The notes: generated from the letters alone by a model not told the origin. DNA of 60,752 bases from Opitutia bacterium (GCA_002721705.1 PBLJ01000026.1:28264-89015); one strand, 5' to 3'; shown: positions 33,827 through 43,668, counted from the stretch's first letter. Numbers and translations are program-made.

Positions 33827-35692
33827 TTAAGCTTTTTCGACCCAGCGAGAAAGCTTCATGATTTTCCATGAGCGCTTTTCTCCATCGACTTCGGTTTCAA
33901 CGACGTCATCCACTTTTTTTTGCAACAAGCTTTGAGCCAGAGGGGTTTTGTAGGAGAGAACGTTGCGTTCAGGATCTCCATCCCAAGCACCCAAGATGAC
34001 GTAACTCATGGTTTGCCCAGCGGACTCGTCGAAAAGTTCAACTCGAGAGCCAATGCCCACGTGATCAGTTTGAGCATCTGAAAAGTCAGTCACCTTGGCT
34101 TTGGCTAGGCTTTGTTCCATTTCCGTGCGCCTGGCCAATAGAAGCTTTTGTTCATCTTTGGCCATTTGATATTCGGCGTTTTCACGAAGGTCACCCAGTT
34201 CCAAGGCCTTTCCGATGGCCTCCGAATTGGCGGGGATTTTCTCGGAAATCAGTACCCCCAGTTCTTGCTTGAACTGTTCAAAGCTTTCCTCGGATACGAA
34301 GAAAGTTTCGTCTTCAGGTTGATCATCCGAGTCATCGGTTTTCAACAAGCTTTGAATTTCAGGGAAGACTTTAATGAATCTAGCAAGGAGGGATTTCTTG
34401 TTAAGGTCCTCGAAGCCTTGATTAAGAATAAGTGTCTGCGCAAGATCCTTGGCTGTTTCGAGATCAGCGTCGGCAAGCAGGTCAGGCATAAGGGATTCAT
34501 CATCAAGGAGAATCTCGGCCAATGGAATTCGTCGCGTGCCTAGGTTGTGCAAAGCTTCGTGATCTATCGCCGAAAAAATGGGGTTTAACAATTGCGGTGC
34601 TACCAATGGTTTTAAAAGGGCTTCGAATTTTCGCGTTGTTCGGTTCTTGATCAGCCACAGTAAAACCGAAGCCTGGATCTTTTGTTCGTTCAACCAACTT
34701 TTCAGCGAATCCAAGAGTAGTTCCGAAAGTTCACGGTCCACTAGGAAATGGGCGCATTCAGCGGTAATCTTACCATTGCTTTTACGAAAGATAGCGATGA
34801 TTTTCTCTTTCCAGTCTTCCGGATACACTCTTTCGAGAAGGTCGAGGAACCGGGTTTGAAACTTGACTGGCAATTCATCGGCCAATTCAGCGAAGTCTTC
34901 CACTTCTTCCAGCACGGAAGCCGAAGTCGGTTCGAGTTTATCGACGTCCTCTTCGACGTCCCGAGCCAAATTATTGCGAATCCATACTCCGTACAGTCGG
35001 TCGGCCAAAGTAAGGCGCTTGGCTTCCTCAATCGCCTGTGTTAAGGAGGAAAGGACGATCGGTAAGTCCTTCTTCAGTTCCAACTTGTCGGATGAAAGTT
35101 CGAGCAGTTTTTCCGCAAGCAGGATTTTTTCCTTGGATGTTTGGGCCTCCGAGAATTCCTCCAGAATTTCCTCTTCCGGTTTCTTGGGTTCGTCACGCAG
35201 GACATAAACGTCGCTTTTTTTATTTGGCGCGGCAATTCGAGGATCTTTGACCAATTGCTTCTTTACGTTCGTCCACCATTTTTTTGCTTTCACCGGCGTC
35301 AGCAAGTATTGCAAAATCCGTTCAATCTCTCGAGTCGAGGCGCAACAATCATTGCAGGAGGATAGGATTTCGATTACCAGACCGACTTGGTCTTTCTTCG
35401 CCATGGTCGCGATTTCTTCACTGTTTGTCCGACTTTTCGACAACACGTGGTCGGGACCGAGAACTTCCAGCTTGTCTATGCAGAACACGGGATCCATGGC
35501 ATGTCCTTTCATGTCTCCCTCTTCAAAGTCGATGATCAGTTTCCCCTGACCCACGTCGTAACTTTGAATTTGCCCGAAGCCCCAACTGCGATGGATGCAG
35601 TATGCGGATGGCTGCATGGCTTCAAGAGCTGCGCGATCGTCCGCGAGCTTCGGATTATTATCAATCAACGAGTCAATTACCTCGTTCTTCAT
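33827..35692 (-). CDS. greA: Transcript cleavage factor GreA with long N-terminal extension
   Basis: 621 residues, about four times normal GreA (158). The C-terminal part is a complete Gre factor: coiled-coil tip GDLRENAEYQMAKDEQ near residue 500 keeps the Asp and Glu that help RNA polymerase cleave RNA, and the globular domain follows (SYVILGAWDGDPERNVLSYK, PLAQSLLQKKVDDVV). The first about 450 residues are mainly helical with charged segments and match nothing I can name. Long GreA proteins are known in Chlamydiae, so this may be a shared PVC trait. The gene is single on the minus strand, with the ArsR fusion 66 bp downstream. Confidence 0.85.
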   Translation of the reverse strand: MKNEVIDSLIDNNPKLADDRAALEAMQPSAYCIHRSWGFGQIQSYDVGQGKLIIDFEEGDMKGHAMDPVFCIDKLEVLGPDHVLSKSRTNSEEIATMAKKDQVGLVIEILSSCNDCCASTREIERILQYLLTPVKAKKWWTNVKKQLVKDPRIAAPNKKSDVYVLRDEPKKPEEEILEEFSEAQTSKEKILLAEKLLELSSDKLELKKDLPIVLSSLTQAIEEAKRLTLADRLYGVWIRNNLARDVEEDVDKLEPTSASVLEEVEDFAELADELPVKFQTRFLDLLERVYPEDWKEKIIAIFRKSNGKITAECAHFLVDRELSELLLDSLKSWLNEQKIQASVLLWLIKNRTTRKFEALLKPLVAPQLLNPIFSAIDHEALHNLGTRRIPLAEILLDDESLMPDLLADADLETAKDLAQTLILNQGFEDLNKKSLLARFIKVFPEIQSLLKTDDSDDQPEDETFFVSEESFEQFKQELGVLISEKIPANSEAIGKALELGDLRENAEYQMAKDEQKLLLARRTEMEQSLAKAKVTDFSDAQTDHVGIGSRVELFDESAGQTMSYVILGAWDGDPERNVLSYKTPLAQSLLQKKVDDVVETEVDGEKRSWKIMKLSRWVEKA

Positions 35693-35795
35693 CAGAAAAG
35701 AAAAAAAGGATGGATTTGCAAGGTGTGAAAGGCTGTTGAAATAGAATCAAGTTATTATGCTTTTGCGAGTTCAAAGTTGAAAATCTAGTCCGGTC

Positions 35796-37154
35796 CTAAG
35801 ATTTATCCGGTTGTGGCACTTTGGCTAGAAAGATCAAAGGCAGCGCCAACAAGCAGGCTCCTGCAAGGTATGCAGTGGCAGAACCGAACTGAAAATAGAT
35901 TACTGCGGCAAGAATGGGCCCCGTTGCTCTCGCCAACGACCCAGCTGAACGAAAAACACCCAGATGAAGCCCTTGCTTGTTTTCCGTTGAAAAAAGAGAA
36001 GTCATCGCCGTTAAGCAGGGACTGATCAAGGCGACACCCGCCGACATCAGCAGGAGACCTGCGTAAAAGAGAGGGATGTTTGAGAATTTCCACTCCTCTC
36101 CCCCTTGGTTGTTCAACCCTGCCTGAGAAAGTATGAAAAAGGCGATTGTTCCCAATACTATTCCAATCATCGCCAGATTTCTTTCTCCGACTGGATTGAC
36201 CAATCTTCGCACAGCCAAGCCTTGCACGAAAATCAGCGTAAGGCCTATGAACACGAACATCCAAGCGATTTCGTGAGGTTCGAATCTAAAGCGGTCGACG
36301 GCTAGAAAAGTTAGTGTGAATTCCATTCCGCTGAACGAAATCATGTACCAAAAGTAAGACAGGCAGGTTCGCCTGATTGCCGGATGCTCGATTTTTCCAA
36401 GTTCAAATATGGACGGTCGATCATTATTCTTGGACCTTTTCTCGGGAGCCAAGGTTTCTCGAAAGACGAAAATAACCAATCCCCAATTAAGCAGAGCAAG
36501 GGCGAAACTCGCGAAGGCGGCCAAGGAGAAGGGGTTTAAACCAAGGTTGGCAAGTGCAGATACCTTCGTGAGATCGTACAAGGAACAGAAGCCTCCAATG
36601 GCTGGCCCCATGATAAAGCCCAATCCAAAGGCCACCCCCACCACAGCCATGCCTTTGGCACGCTTGTTTCGAGGCGTGATGTCGGCGATTGCAGCGGTAG
36701 CAACGGACAAGTTGCCACTGGCTAGACCTCCTACCACTCTTGAAAGAAGAAGTATCCAGAAATGGCTTGCAAAAGCCCACAGGAGATAGCCGGCGGAAGT
36801 TAATCCCACTGTCACGAACAGCACTTTTTTTCGGCCGATACGATCAGAAAGTCTGCCCCAGATCGGGGCGCAGATGAATTGCAGGATTGCGAACAGAGAA
36901 CCCAGTATTCCTCCGAAAATCACCGTTTCACGGCGAAAAATGCCTTTGCTTTCATTTTCCTCTCCCGGCTCTTCTGAATCGGCGAAGTTCTCCAGGAAAC
37001 TATTTAACGAACTTGCGATGCCATCTTTGCTGTCGGACAGATAGTGGTCCATCATTTCCGGAAAAAGCGGAAAGATCACCGAAAATCCCACCATATCCAG
37101 GAAAATGGTAAGGAAAATAATACCAAATACTCCCTTGTGCTCTTTTTTCGTCAT
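35796..37154 (-). CDS. Major facilitator superfamily exporter
   Basis: 452 residues with about 12 membrane helices. The cytoplasmic loop 2-3 motif GRLSDRIGRKKVLF marks an MFS drug/metabolite transporter of the TetA-like (DHA1) group. The loop between helices 1 and 2 is long (about residues 30-75) and acidic, including EEPGEENESKG; this is unusual for the group. Substrate unknown. It precedes coaD by 30 bp with respect to direction of coaD transcription, so the two may share a message. Confidence 0.88.
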   Translation of the reverse strand: MTKKEHKGVFGIIFLTIFLDMVGFSVIFPLFPEMMDHYLSDSKDGIASSLNSFLENFADSEEPGEENESKGIFRRETVIFGGILGSLFAILQFICAPIWGRLSDRIGRKKVLFVTVGLTSAGYLLWAFASHFWILLLSRVVGGLASGNLSVATAAIADITPRNKRAKGMAVVGVAFGLGFIMGPAIGGFCSLYDLTKVSALANLGLNPFSLAAFASFALALLNWGLVIFVFRETLAPEKRSKNNDRPSIFELGKIEHPAIRRTCLSYFWYMISFSGMEFTLTFLAVDRFRFEPHEIAWMFVFIGLTLIFVQGLAVRRLVNPVGERNLAMIGIVLGTIAFFILSQAGLNNQGGEEWKFSNIPLFYAGLLLMSAGVALISPCLTAMTSLFSTENKQGLHLGVFRSAGSLARATGPILAAVIYFQFGSATAYLAGACLLALPLIFLAKVPQPDKS

Positions 37155-37184
37155 CTCTTTGTCGGGTTTTGGCAGGTGGAGCGA

Positions 37185-37682
37185 TCAGCCTTCCGACACC
37201 GACTTTTTTGCAAATCGAGACCGCAGCGCATGAAGGGCATTGGCCGGGATCAATTCGTCTATCTCGCCACCGTATCGATTGACGAGCTTGAGTAAATGAG
37301 AACTCGTGAAAAAGTATTTTTCGTTAGGCATCAGGAAAACGGTTTCGATTTTCGGGTCTAGGTGCCTGTTCATTTGCGCCATTTGAAACTCATATTCGAA
37401 ATCGGACACGGCTCGCAAACCTCGCACCAAGGCAACGGCATTTTTTTTCTGGGCATGGTCGACAAGCAGGCAATTGAAGGATTCCACCGAGACGTTGTCG
37501 AAATGAGTCACGTTTTCCTCGACCAACCGCTTTCTTTCCTCCAACGAGAATGTGGGGTCTTTTTCCGCGTTTTCCGCAACCGCGACTATGACTTGGTCAA
37601 ATAACTTGCGGGCACGTTGCAAAATATCCAAATGTCCGTTCGTTATTGGGTCGAAGCTGCCGGGGTACAAGGCGATGTTCAT
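37185..37682 (-). CDS. coaD: Phosphopantetheine adenylyltransferase
   Basis: 165 residues, typical length. It makes dephospho-CoA from 4'-phosphopantetheine and ATP. The nucleotidyltransferase loop [16 protein letters not shown] (with the HxGH-type T-x-G-H) is at the N-terminus; [20 protein letters not shown] and [11 protein letters not shown] (SSS/TSS) follow in order. It is the first gene of the minus-strand run coaD-MFS and is divergent from pgsA across a 121-bp gap in which I see no distinct motif. Confidence 0.97.
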   Translation of the reverse strand: MNIALYPGSFDPITNGHLDILQRARKLFDQVIVAVAENAEKDPTFSLEERKRLVEENVTHFDNVSVESFNCLLVDHAQKKNAVALVRGLRAVSDFEYEFQMAQMNRHLDPKIETVFLMPNEKYFFTSSHLLKLVNRYGGEIDELIPANALHALRSRFAKKSVSEG

Positions 37683-37803
37683 AAAAGAAAAACAAAATAT
37701 CGAAAAATCCTACAACGTCCATCATCATCGGTCCTTTGTTAAAAAGGTCATGTCTCGTGAATCCGCTTTCCAGCATGAATTTGCCTAGCTGACTTCTTCT
37801 ATC

Positions 37804-38436
37804 ATGAATCTTCCCAATCTCATTACTCTTTCTCGAATCCCACTCATGTTGTTGGTGGTCGCGTTGATGGCTTTCGCCCCTTTCTCAGGAGCGCATACAG
37901 TGGCTTTGTTCCTTTTTCTCTTCGCTGCTTTGACCGATTGGTTGGACGGATGGCTTGCCCGTCGTTTGGGACAGACCTCGGATTTTGGTAAATTCATGGA
38001 TGCTCTTAGTGATAAAATTTTCGTCCTGGGGATGTTCGTGAGCTTGCTTGCCCTGGATGAAGGGAAAGAGTTGGTGGAATGGGCCTTGTTTCCCGTACTT
38101 CTCATCCTGTCTCGGGAATTTCTCATTACCGGATTGCGTCTCGCGGCCGCGGCTCAAGGAGTTATTCTAGCCGCCGAACGCGCCGGCAAGATCAAGACGG
38201 TTCTTCAACTGCTTTGCCTTTTCTTGTTTCTTTCCGAGCAGGCCTTGGATCATGACTTGAATTTCTTTTTTCCGAACGTTCTGACCCAATATCAACCGCA
38301 AATTACATACTTAATGGAGTGGATTTCCATCGGGGCGGCCTTTTCCTTGGTAGCTGCAACTATTTTGACCGTCACCTCGGGGATTGGGTATTTGTGGCGA
38401 CACGGCAATTTGTTTTTCGGAGAGGATGTGAAATGA
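37804..38436 (+). CDS. pgsA: CDP-diacylglycerol-glycerol-3-phosphate phosphatidyltransferase
   Basis: 210 residues with four or more membrane helices. The CDP-alcohol phosphatidyltransferase motif D-G-x2-A-R-x8-G-x3-D-x3-D is exact (DGWLARRLGQTSDFGKFMD). It makes phosphatidylglycerol phosphate, and the next gene (pgpA, overlap 4 nt) removes the phosphate. The two make one anionic-lipid step pair. The N-terminus MNLPNLITLSRIPLML is standard. Confidence 0.95.
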   Translation: MNLPNLITLSRIPLMLLVVALMAFAPFSGAHTVALFLFLFAALTDWLDGWLARRLGQTSDFGKFMDALSDKIFVLGMFVSLLALDEGKELVEWALFPVLLILSREFLITGLRLAAAAQGVILAAERAGKIKTVLQLLCLFLFLSEQALDHDLNFFFPNVLTQYQPQITYLMEWISIGAAFSLVAATILTVTSGIGYLWRHGNLFFGEDVK

Positions 38437-38954
38437 CTCAAGGGCTACGGAGAGGTTGCTCCTTGATCACTGCACTGGCTACTTTGGGGCCTGTCGGAAA
38501 GTGCCCGATTGCCCCCGGCACGGCGGGTACCTTAGTCGGTTTCGCGGCTTATTTTTTCCTATGTGATGCAAAGATTTTACTCGATTACGTTTATTGGATG
38601 ACATGCCTCGCATTGCCTCTCCTTGCAGTTCCTATTTGTCATGCAGCGGAGAAAAGCCTGGGAAGGGAAGACCCCTCCGAGATAGTCCTCGATGAGTTTT
38701 CAGTCATCCCCTTGTGTTTCATGGGGACTTTGATGCCCTCCCGAATTTCATCGATGGAAGCGGCTCCCCTGCTGGCATGGCTCGCTGCCGGTTTTGTCTT
38801 GTTTCGATTTTTCGACGTATGCAAACCTTTGGGGATTCGAGCCAGTCAGCGTCTTTCAAACGGTTGGGGCGTGGTACTGGACGACGTTTTGGCCGCAGTT
38901 TGCACGTGTGGTTGCCTGAATCTCGGTTGGAGATGGTTTGGATGGGGGGCGTAA
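38433..38954 (+). CDS. pgpA: Phosphatidylglycerophosphatase A
   Basis: 173 residues from ATG 38433, which overlaps the pgsA stop (ATGA). A membrane enzyme that turns phosphatidylglycerol phosphate into phosphatidylglycerol. GKCPIAPGTAGTL at the N-terminus, DPSEIVLDEF (the metal-binding D-x-x-E-x-V-x-D-E pattern) and FRFFDVCKPLGIRASQRL followed by GWGVVLDDVLAA are the family signature. It is distinct from PgpB and PgpC. A short gap leads to HPr. Confidence 0.95.
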   Translation: MTQGLRRGCSLITALATLGPVGKCPIAPGTAGTLVGFAAYFFLCDAKILLDYVYWMTCLALPLLAVPICHAAEKSLGREDPSEIVLDEFSVIPLCFMGTLMPSRISSMEAAPLLAWLAAGFVLFRFFDVCKPLGIRASQRLSNGWGVVLDDVLAAVCTCGCLNLGWRWFGWGA

Positions 38955-39001
38955 AATTTTCTTTTCAGTAAGGTCAAACCGATTAGATTAGGTTTTTCAT
39001 T

Positions 39002-39301
39002 ATGGGTGATACAAAGCAAACCGACGAAGATAGTATTCGCAGCGAGGATTTGGTGGTGGCCAATGAAATGGGCGTGCACGCAAGGCCTGCAGCCATGGTC
39101 GTGCGCATCACGAACAAGTATGAAGGTGAAATTTGGGTCGAAAAAGATGGGGAACGAGTAAATGGCAAGAGTATCATGGGAATCATGATGTTGGCTGCAG
39201 GAGCAGGCTCGAAGCTGACGGTCTATACGGATTCTCCTCAAGCCGATGAATTGTTCGAAGAACTTCGCAATCTATTCGCCGGCAAGTTTCAGGATAATTA
39301 G
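39002..39301 (+). CDS. ptsH: Phosphocarrier protein HPr
   Basis: 99 residues with a 15-20-residue N-terminal extension over the usual 85-88. Histidine 26 is in MGVHARPAA, the PEP-dependent phosphorylation site; Ser57 is in NGKSIMGIM, the Ser46-equivalent regulatory site used by HPr kinase. Thus both sites are present, but no hprK gene and no EII gene are in the window. It is read after pgpA and likely acts with PtsI from the gene at 31056. No Shine-Dalgarno site is evident. Confidence 0.92.
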   Translation: MGDTKQTDEDSIRSEDLVVANEMGVHARPAAMVVRITNKYEGEIWVEKDGERVNGKSIMGIMMLAAGAGSKLTVYTDSPQADELFEELRNLFAGKFQDN

Positions 39302-39313
39302 TTGATGCGGATT

Positions 39314-39330
39314 GCGAGAGGCAATCTCGC
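39314..39330. terminator. Bidirectional terminator between HPr and the RND gene
   Basis: GCGAGA-GGCAA-TCTCGC forms a perfect 6-bp stem in the 36-bp gap between two convergent genes. On the plus strand a C/T-rich tract with TTTTT follows about 20 nt later. The position makes a terminator for ptsH, and perhaps for the efflux operon, reasonable. Confidence 0.5.
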
Positions 39331-39337
39331 GCTCTCT

Positions 39338-42300
39338 TCATCCCTTTTTCAAAAAACGGAACAAACTCCGAAAACAATTTCGGCAATCCTCGAGGACCAA
39401 GTAAAGAACTGGAATTAACAAGAGCGTGATCAGTGTTGCGAAAAGTACGCCGAAACCGATCGATATCGCCATGGGCTTCAAGAATTGAGCCTGTAGGCTT
39501 CTCTCGAAAAGGATCGGTAACAGCCCCACGAAAGTAGTTAAGGAGGTCAGTATGATTGGGCGAAAGCGTGCGGCTCCCGCTATTCGCGCAGCATCCATTA
39601 CGTTCAATTGGCCTCTTTCCCTGTTGATATAGTGTACCAGCACCAAGCTGTCGTTAATCACGACTCCAGTAAGTGCAATCAATCCGAAGAGGGAGAGACG
39701 ACTCAAGGGGAGGTCGAAACACCAATGCCCCAATGCTGCCCCTACTAGTCCGAAGGGAATGGCAGACATGACTAGGAAAGGTTGGAGGTATGAACGGAAG
39801 GGAATGGCAAGCAGTCCGAAGATCACGAAAAGCGTAATCATAAAGGCTTGGCTCAGGGCGGAATCGGATTCATCGGATTCCCTTCGATCGCCCACAAAAG
39901 TAAAGCGAAGGTCCGGAAATTCCTTTTTGAGTTCAGGCAACAATTCCTTTTCCAGTTTTTCCTCGATTTCGGTAACCTTGGCGACGAGCTTGTTAGCCGA
40001 GCTTTGCACGTTCACGGTTCGCATTCTCCCCGAACGTCTGATCGTGGGATATCCTTGTTCATAATAAGCTTCGGCAGCTTCGTGGAAAGGCACCTCTGCG
40101 CGATCCATGGTTCGAAAACGCATTTCTTCCAGCGAACCGATGCTCTTTCGCCTCTCTTCGGGATAGCGCAGCATGACCCGGATCTCATTTCTGTTGCGTT
40201 GCAAACGCTGGATCTCCTCCCCGTAAAAGGCCTGCCTGACCTGACGACCCAGTTCCGCTTCCGTTACCTTGAGGGAAGGAGCAACCGGCTTGAGGCTCAT
40301 CTGTAATTCCCTTTTACCGCCTGCGAAACTATCCGTAATACCGAAGAGGCCATCGAAATTTCTCATTTCCTCTTTTACTATTTCGGCGGCGGCGGCCATT
40401 TTCTTCAAATCGTCCCCGGAGATTTCGAGGTCAATCGCCACTCTGCTGCCACCTGCCGCTACGTCTTGAAAATTAAGTTCCTTTACTCCTGGCATTGGTC
40501 CTAGCTTTTTTCGCCAAAGCGCCGATATTTCAGGGGCGGACCTTGATCTCGTTTCGGATTTCACCAACTCTCCCGAGATTTCACCTAGATTCGCTCCCGT
40601 CCGCGTACTGCCGCCACTTCTCGGTCCTCCGGCAAATGGGTTGCCTCCCATGGTGATCATTACGTCCTTGAATGGGTTTGGCTCTCCTTTCGCCACCAGG
40701 TCCGCGACTACTTCCTGCCGGGCAATTTCTATTTTTCGCAGAATGCGTTCCGTTTCTTCTGCAGGCGTGCCTTCCTGCATCACCAGTTTAACCGAGATAT
40801 AATCCGACGGGACAGGTGGAAAACCTCTTATGGAAGGCAAGTGCCCACCCCAAATCAAGCCAACCGTAACGACCAATACTCCCGTGAATGCGGATAAGGT
40901 GAGATATCTTCTTCTCAGGCAAACTTTGAGAAAGGGTTGATATACCTTTTCGATGAAAGTTTCCAGCGATCGAGCGACCTTGTCCTGTATTCGCAAGAGG
41001 TAACTGGTTTTTTTGTCGTTTGCAAATTTGCACAGCGACAAGTGGTAAGGCAGGATGAACTTCGATTCGATCAAGGAGAAAAGAAGGGCAGGAATGACCA
41101 CCAAGGGTATGTCTCGAGTTAATTTTCCCGCCCACCCCGGTAAAAAGAGCATGGGTATGAAGGCTACCATGCTTGTGATCACGGCGAAAGTAACCGGCAC
41201 GGCGACTAAATGAGTTCCCTGGATTGCTGCTTTGCGAGCCGACAATCCTGCTCGTCCTTTCGTATAGACGCTTTCACCTACGATGATGGCGTCGTCCACC
41301 AAGATGCCCAGTACCACGATAAAGGCGAAAAGAGAGACCAGGTTGATCGAGGTTCCCATCATGCCCATGACCGCAAAGGCTCCGCAAAAGGATATGGGTA
41401 TGCCCAAGGCCACCCATATCGCCAATGAGGGACGAAGGAACAGGGAAAGTACGAGGAAAACGAGTAATAATCCGAGAGCCGCGTTCTCGACCATCATCTG
41501 CAAGCGACCTTTCAAATAAAACGACCGGTCTTGCCAAATGGCCATGCCCAATCCCTCCGGCAAGTTTTTTTCCTGATCCTTCACGAATTGAGAAACTTTC
41601 TCTGATATATCCAGCGGACTTTGCTTGCCTACTCGAAACACCCTGAGAGTGATTGCGGGTTTCCCTTGGTATTGTGTGTAAAGCGTCGTGTCCTCGAAAC
41701 CGTCGATGACTTTAGCGACGTCGCCAAGCATTACCTTCCCTCCATTTACTCCTGAGAGAAGTTCGATTTTTTCAAAATCTTCCCCAGTGCCAGCCTTGCC
41801 CTTTAGCCTTAACAACGTTTCGCCGGATGCGGATTTCACGACTCCGCCCGCCATGTCCATGGAGTTTGCCCTAATGGTTCGGGCGACTTCGTCGAAACTC
41901 AAGCCATGAGCTCGCAGGTTCTTTTCCGGGATCTCGATCGAAATTTCCGGTTTTCTCACCCCCGAAATCTCGACTTGGGTGATCCCTGGCAAAGCAGTCA
42001 GATCCTGTCTGGTTTTTTCCGCCAACGCTCGCAAAGTCTTTTCATCCGTTTCACCATAAATGGCCAAGGCCAGGACCAATCGTTTGGGAACCAGTTCCTC
42101 TACGATTGGCTTTTCGGCTTGTTCTGGAAAGGTTTCGATGGTGTCCACACGGGCTTTGATTTCGTCGACCAGTCGAGAAACCTTGAACCCTCGAGCAACT
42201 TCGACGGATACCACGCCGACGTTTTCTCTCGCATAGGAATGGAGTTCCTTGATTCCCGCCAAGTCCCAAATCTTTTCCTCGATAGGTTGGCATACCGCTT

Positions 42301-42475
42301 CTTCCACTTCGAGCGGAGCTGCCCCGGGGTAGGGAACCGACACCGTGATCACGTCTAGGTCGAAGTCGGGAAACAATTCCATTTTGATTCCCTTGATGGA
42401 GGCGAATCCCGCCACCAGGATGACCCCCATCAATATATTGGCGGCTACCCCGTTCCTGACGAACCAAGCAATCAT
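39338..42475 (-). CDS. RND-family efflux permease
   Basis: 1045 residues, about 12 membrane helices and two large periplasmic loops as in AcrB. The proton-relay pair is in GILVDDAIIVGE, and the second-half counterpart is ALTGVVINDSLVLVH. The sequence is closer to uncharacterised multidrug-type RND pumps than to CusA or CzcA, since metal-relay Met/His clusters are not evident. It is the last gene of a four-gene operon whose neighbours overlap by ATGA, and encodes the inner-membrane pump of a tripartite system. Substrate unknown. Confidence 0.93.
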   Translation of the reverse strand: MIAWFVRNGVAANILMGVILVAGFASIKGIKMELFPDFDLDVITVSVPYPGAAPLEVEEAVCQPIEEKIWDLAGIKELHSYARENVGVVSVEVARGFKVSRLVDEIKARVDTIETFPEQAEKPIVEELVPKRLVLALAIYGETDEKTLRALAEKTRQDLTALPGITQVEISGVRKPEISIEIPEKNLRAHGLSFDEVARTIRANSMDMAGGVVKSASGETLLRLKGKAGTGEDFEKIELLSGVNGGKVMLGDVAKVIDGFEDTTLYTQYQGKPAITLRVFRVGKQSPLDISEKVSQFVKDQEKNLPEGLGMAIWQDRSFYLKGRLQMMVENAALGLLLVFLVLSLFLRPSLAIWVALGIPISFCGAFAVMGMMGTSINLVSLFAFIVVLGILVDDAIIVGESVYTKGRAGLSARKAAIQGTHLVAVPVTFAVITSMVAFIPMLFLPGWAGKLTRDIPLVVIPALLFSLIESKFILPYHLSLCKFANDKKTSYLLRIQDKVARSLETFIEKVYQPFLKVCLRRRYLTLSAFTGVLVVTVGLIWGGHLPSIRGFPPVPSDYISVKLVMQEGTPAEETERILRKIEIARQEVVADLVAKGEPNPFKDVMITMGGNPFAGGPRSGGSTRTGANLGEISGELVKSETRSRSAPEISALWRKKLGPMPGVKELNFQDVAAGGSRVAIDLEISGDDLKKMAAAAEIVKEEMRNFDGLFGITDSFAGGKRELQMSLKPVAPSLKVTEAELGRQVRQAFYGEEIQRLQRNRNEIRVMLRYPEERRKSIGSLEEMRFRTMDRAEVPFHEAAEAYYEQGYPTIRRSGRMRTVNVQSSANKLVAKVTEIEEKLEKELLPELKKEFPDLRFTFVGDRRESDESDSALSQAFMITLFVIFGLLAIPFRSYLQPFLVMSAIPFGLVGAALGHWCFDLPLSRLSLFGLIALTGVVINDSLVLVHYINRERGQLNVMDAARIAGAARFRPIILTSLTTFVGLLPILFERSLQAQFLKPMAISIGFGVLFATLITLLLIPVLYLVLEDCRNCFRSLFRFLKKG

Positions 42476-43668
42476 TTTCTATTGCTGACCGGTTGGGCTT
42501 CCATGCCGGCAGCAAATATTCCGATTGGAGTAAGGCACACTTTTTCTCCCTCTCTCAAACCTTCCTTTACCCATGCGATTTCTCCATCCCATCGTGCAAT
42601 GCTCACTTCCCTGCGAAACAACCTGTTGTTCTCATCAAGTACCAAGACAGCGTTCCTGTTGCGCAAGGCGGATGAAGGGATCGGGAAGACGCTGACCTCG
42701 GGCCCGAGTAGCCGGACCTCTACGAATTGGCCCGGCATGAGCGGGCCTTGCAAGTCCACGCCTTCGTTCTCGAAGGGATTGGCCAAGGCGCCATCGACTC
42801 GAGCCACCACTCGGATCAGTTGCGTTCGTGGATCTATCGTGCCCTCCGCCCTGTCGAGATACCCTGTGTAGCTCGAGTTTCCTTCCTCCATGACAATAAC
42901 TTCGATGCGAGAATTCCCTTGGGCCTTTGTTTCATTGAATGCAAGCAGATCCAGGGATCTTTTGCTTAAGGACAGAAGGATTTCGGCGGAATCCAGTGAA
43001 TAAGCCGTCGCCAGGATAGGGGAGGATCCGCCGCCCACTTGCTGTCCCACGTCGGCCATTGTTTCCAATAAACGACCTCGATAAGGAGCCCTTACTTCAG
43101 TGCGTTCCAAGGTTTGCAGAGCTTGAGCCAATCTTGACTTGGCCGCATTGGCCTCCGCTTCCGCTTTGTTAATTTGCGGGATCCTCTTGACCAGTTCGGG
43201 AGCGTTTGCCCAATCACGATCCAGTTCCCATTCCTCTTTGGCTTGATCGGCCAAAGCTTGTTCTTGCTTAAGTTGCAGTTCAGCTCGGCTAAATGCGGCT
43301 TCCGCCTCGGCTACCGCCGCTATATGATGTAGATCTTCGATTTTAACCAGCAGGTCGCCTTTATCGAAAAAGCCACCTGGACGAAAAGAGGGGACCGGTC
43401 CCGTACGGTTCGCCTCCCTGGAGCCGAAAGGCGCAACGCCCTCAATTCTACCGGCTGCTTGCGTTATCAGGGTCGTTACGGTGCGAGGGCGAACGGAACC
43501 ATAGGCATCCACGAACAATCGTTTGGTTTCCAAGGCGGCATCCATTACCTCAATGGCGATGACGGGAGGCTTTGATTTTCGTTTCTCGGCTTCTACTTGG
43601 TTGTTTACGAGATACCATGCGACAGCGCCACAGGCTCCGAGCACGAGAACGGGAAGGACAAATCTCAT
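42472..43668 (-). CDS. RND periplasmic adaptor (MFP/HlyD family)
   Basis: 398 residues. The N-terminal helix (FVLPVLVLGACGAVAWYLV) anchors it in the inner membrane. A lipoyl/barrel-sandwich domain is interrupted by a long coiled-coil hairpin (AVAEAEAAFSRAELQLKQEQ to AKSRLAQALQTLERTEVRAP, split here). RGRLLETMADVGQQVGGG and the beta-barrel part follow. It bridges the RND pump and the OMF channel. Overlap of 4 nt with each neighbour ties expression to them. Confidence 0.92.
   Translation of the reverse strand: MRFVLPVLVLGACGAVAWYLVNNQVEAEKRKSKPPVIAIEVMDAALETKRLFVDAYGSVRPRTVTTLITQAAGRIEGVAPFGSREANRTGPVPSFRPGGFFDKGDLLVKIEDLHHIAAVAEAEAAFSRAELQLKQEQALADQAKEEWELDRDWANAPELVKRIPQINKAEAEANAAKSRLAQALQTLERTEVRAPYRGRLLETMADVGQQVGGGSSPILATAYSLDSAEILLSLSKRSLDLLAFNETKAQGNSRIEVIVMEEGNSSYTGYLDRAEGTIDPRTQLIRVVARVDGALANPFENEGVDLQGPLMPGQFVEVRLLGPEVSVFPIPSSALRNRNAVLVLDENNRLFRREVSIARWDGEIAWVKEGLREGEKVCLTPIGIFAAGMEAQPVSNRK

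Noticed and set aside
40937..42358. Long plus-strand frames inside the RND gene
   Set aside because: They are antisense to conserved membrane segments and lack domain evidence; they arise from codon bias.
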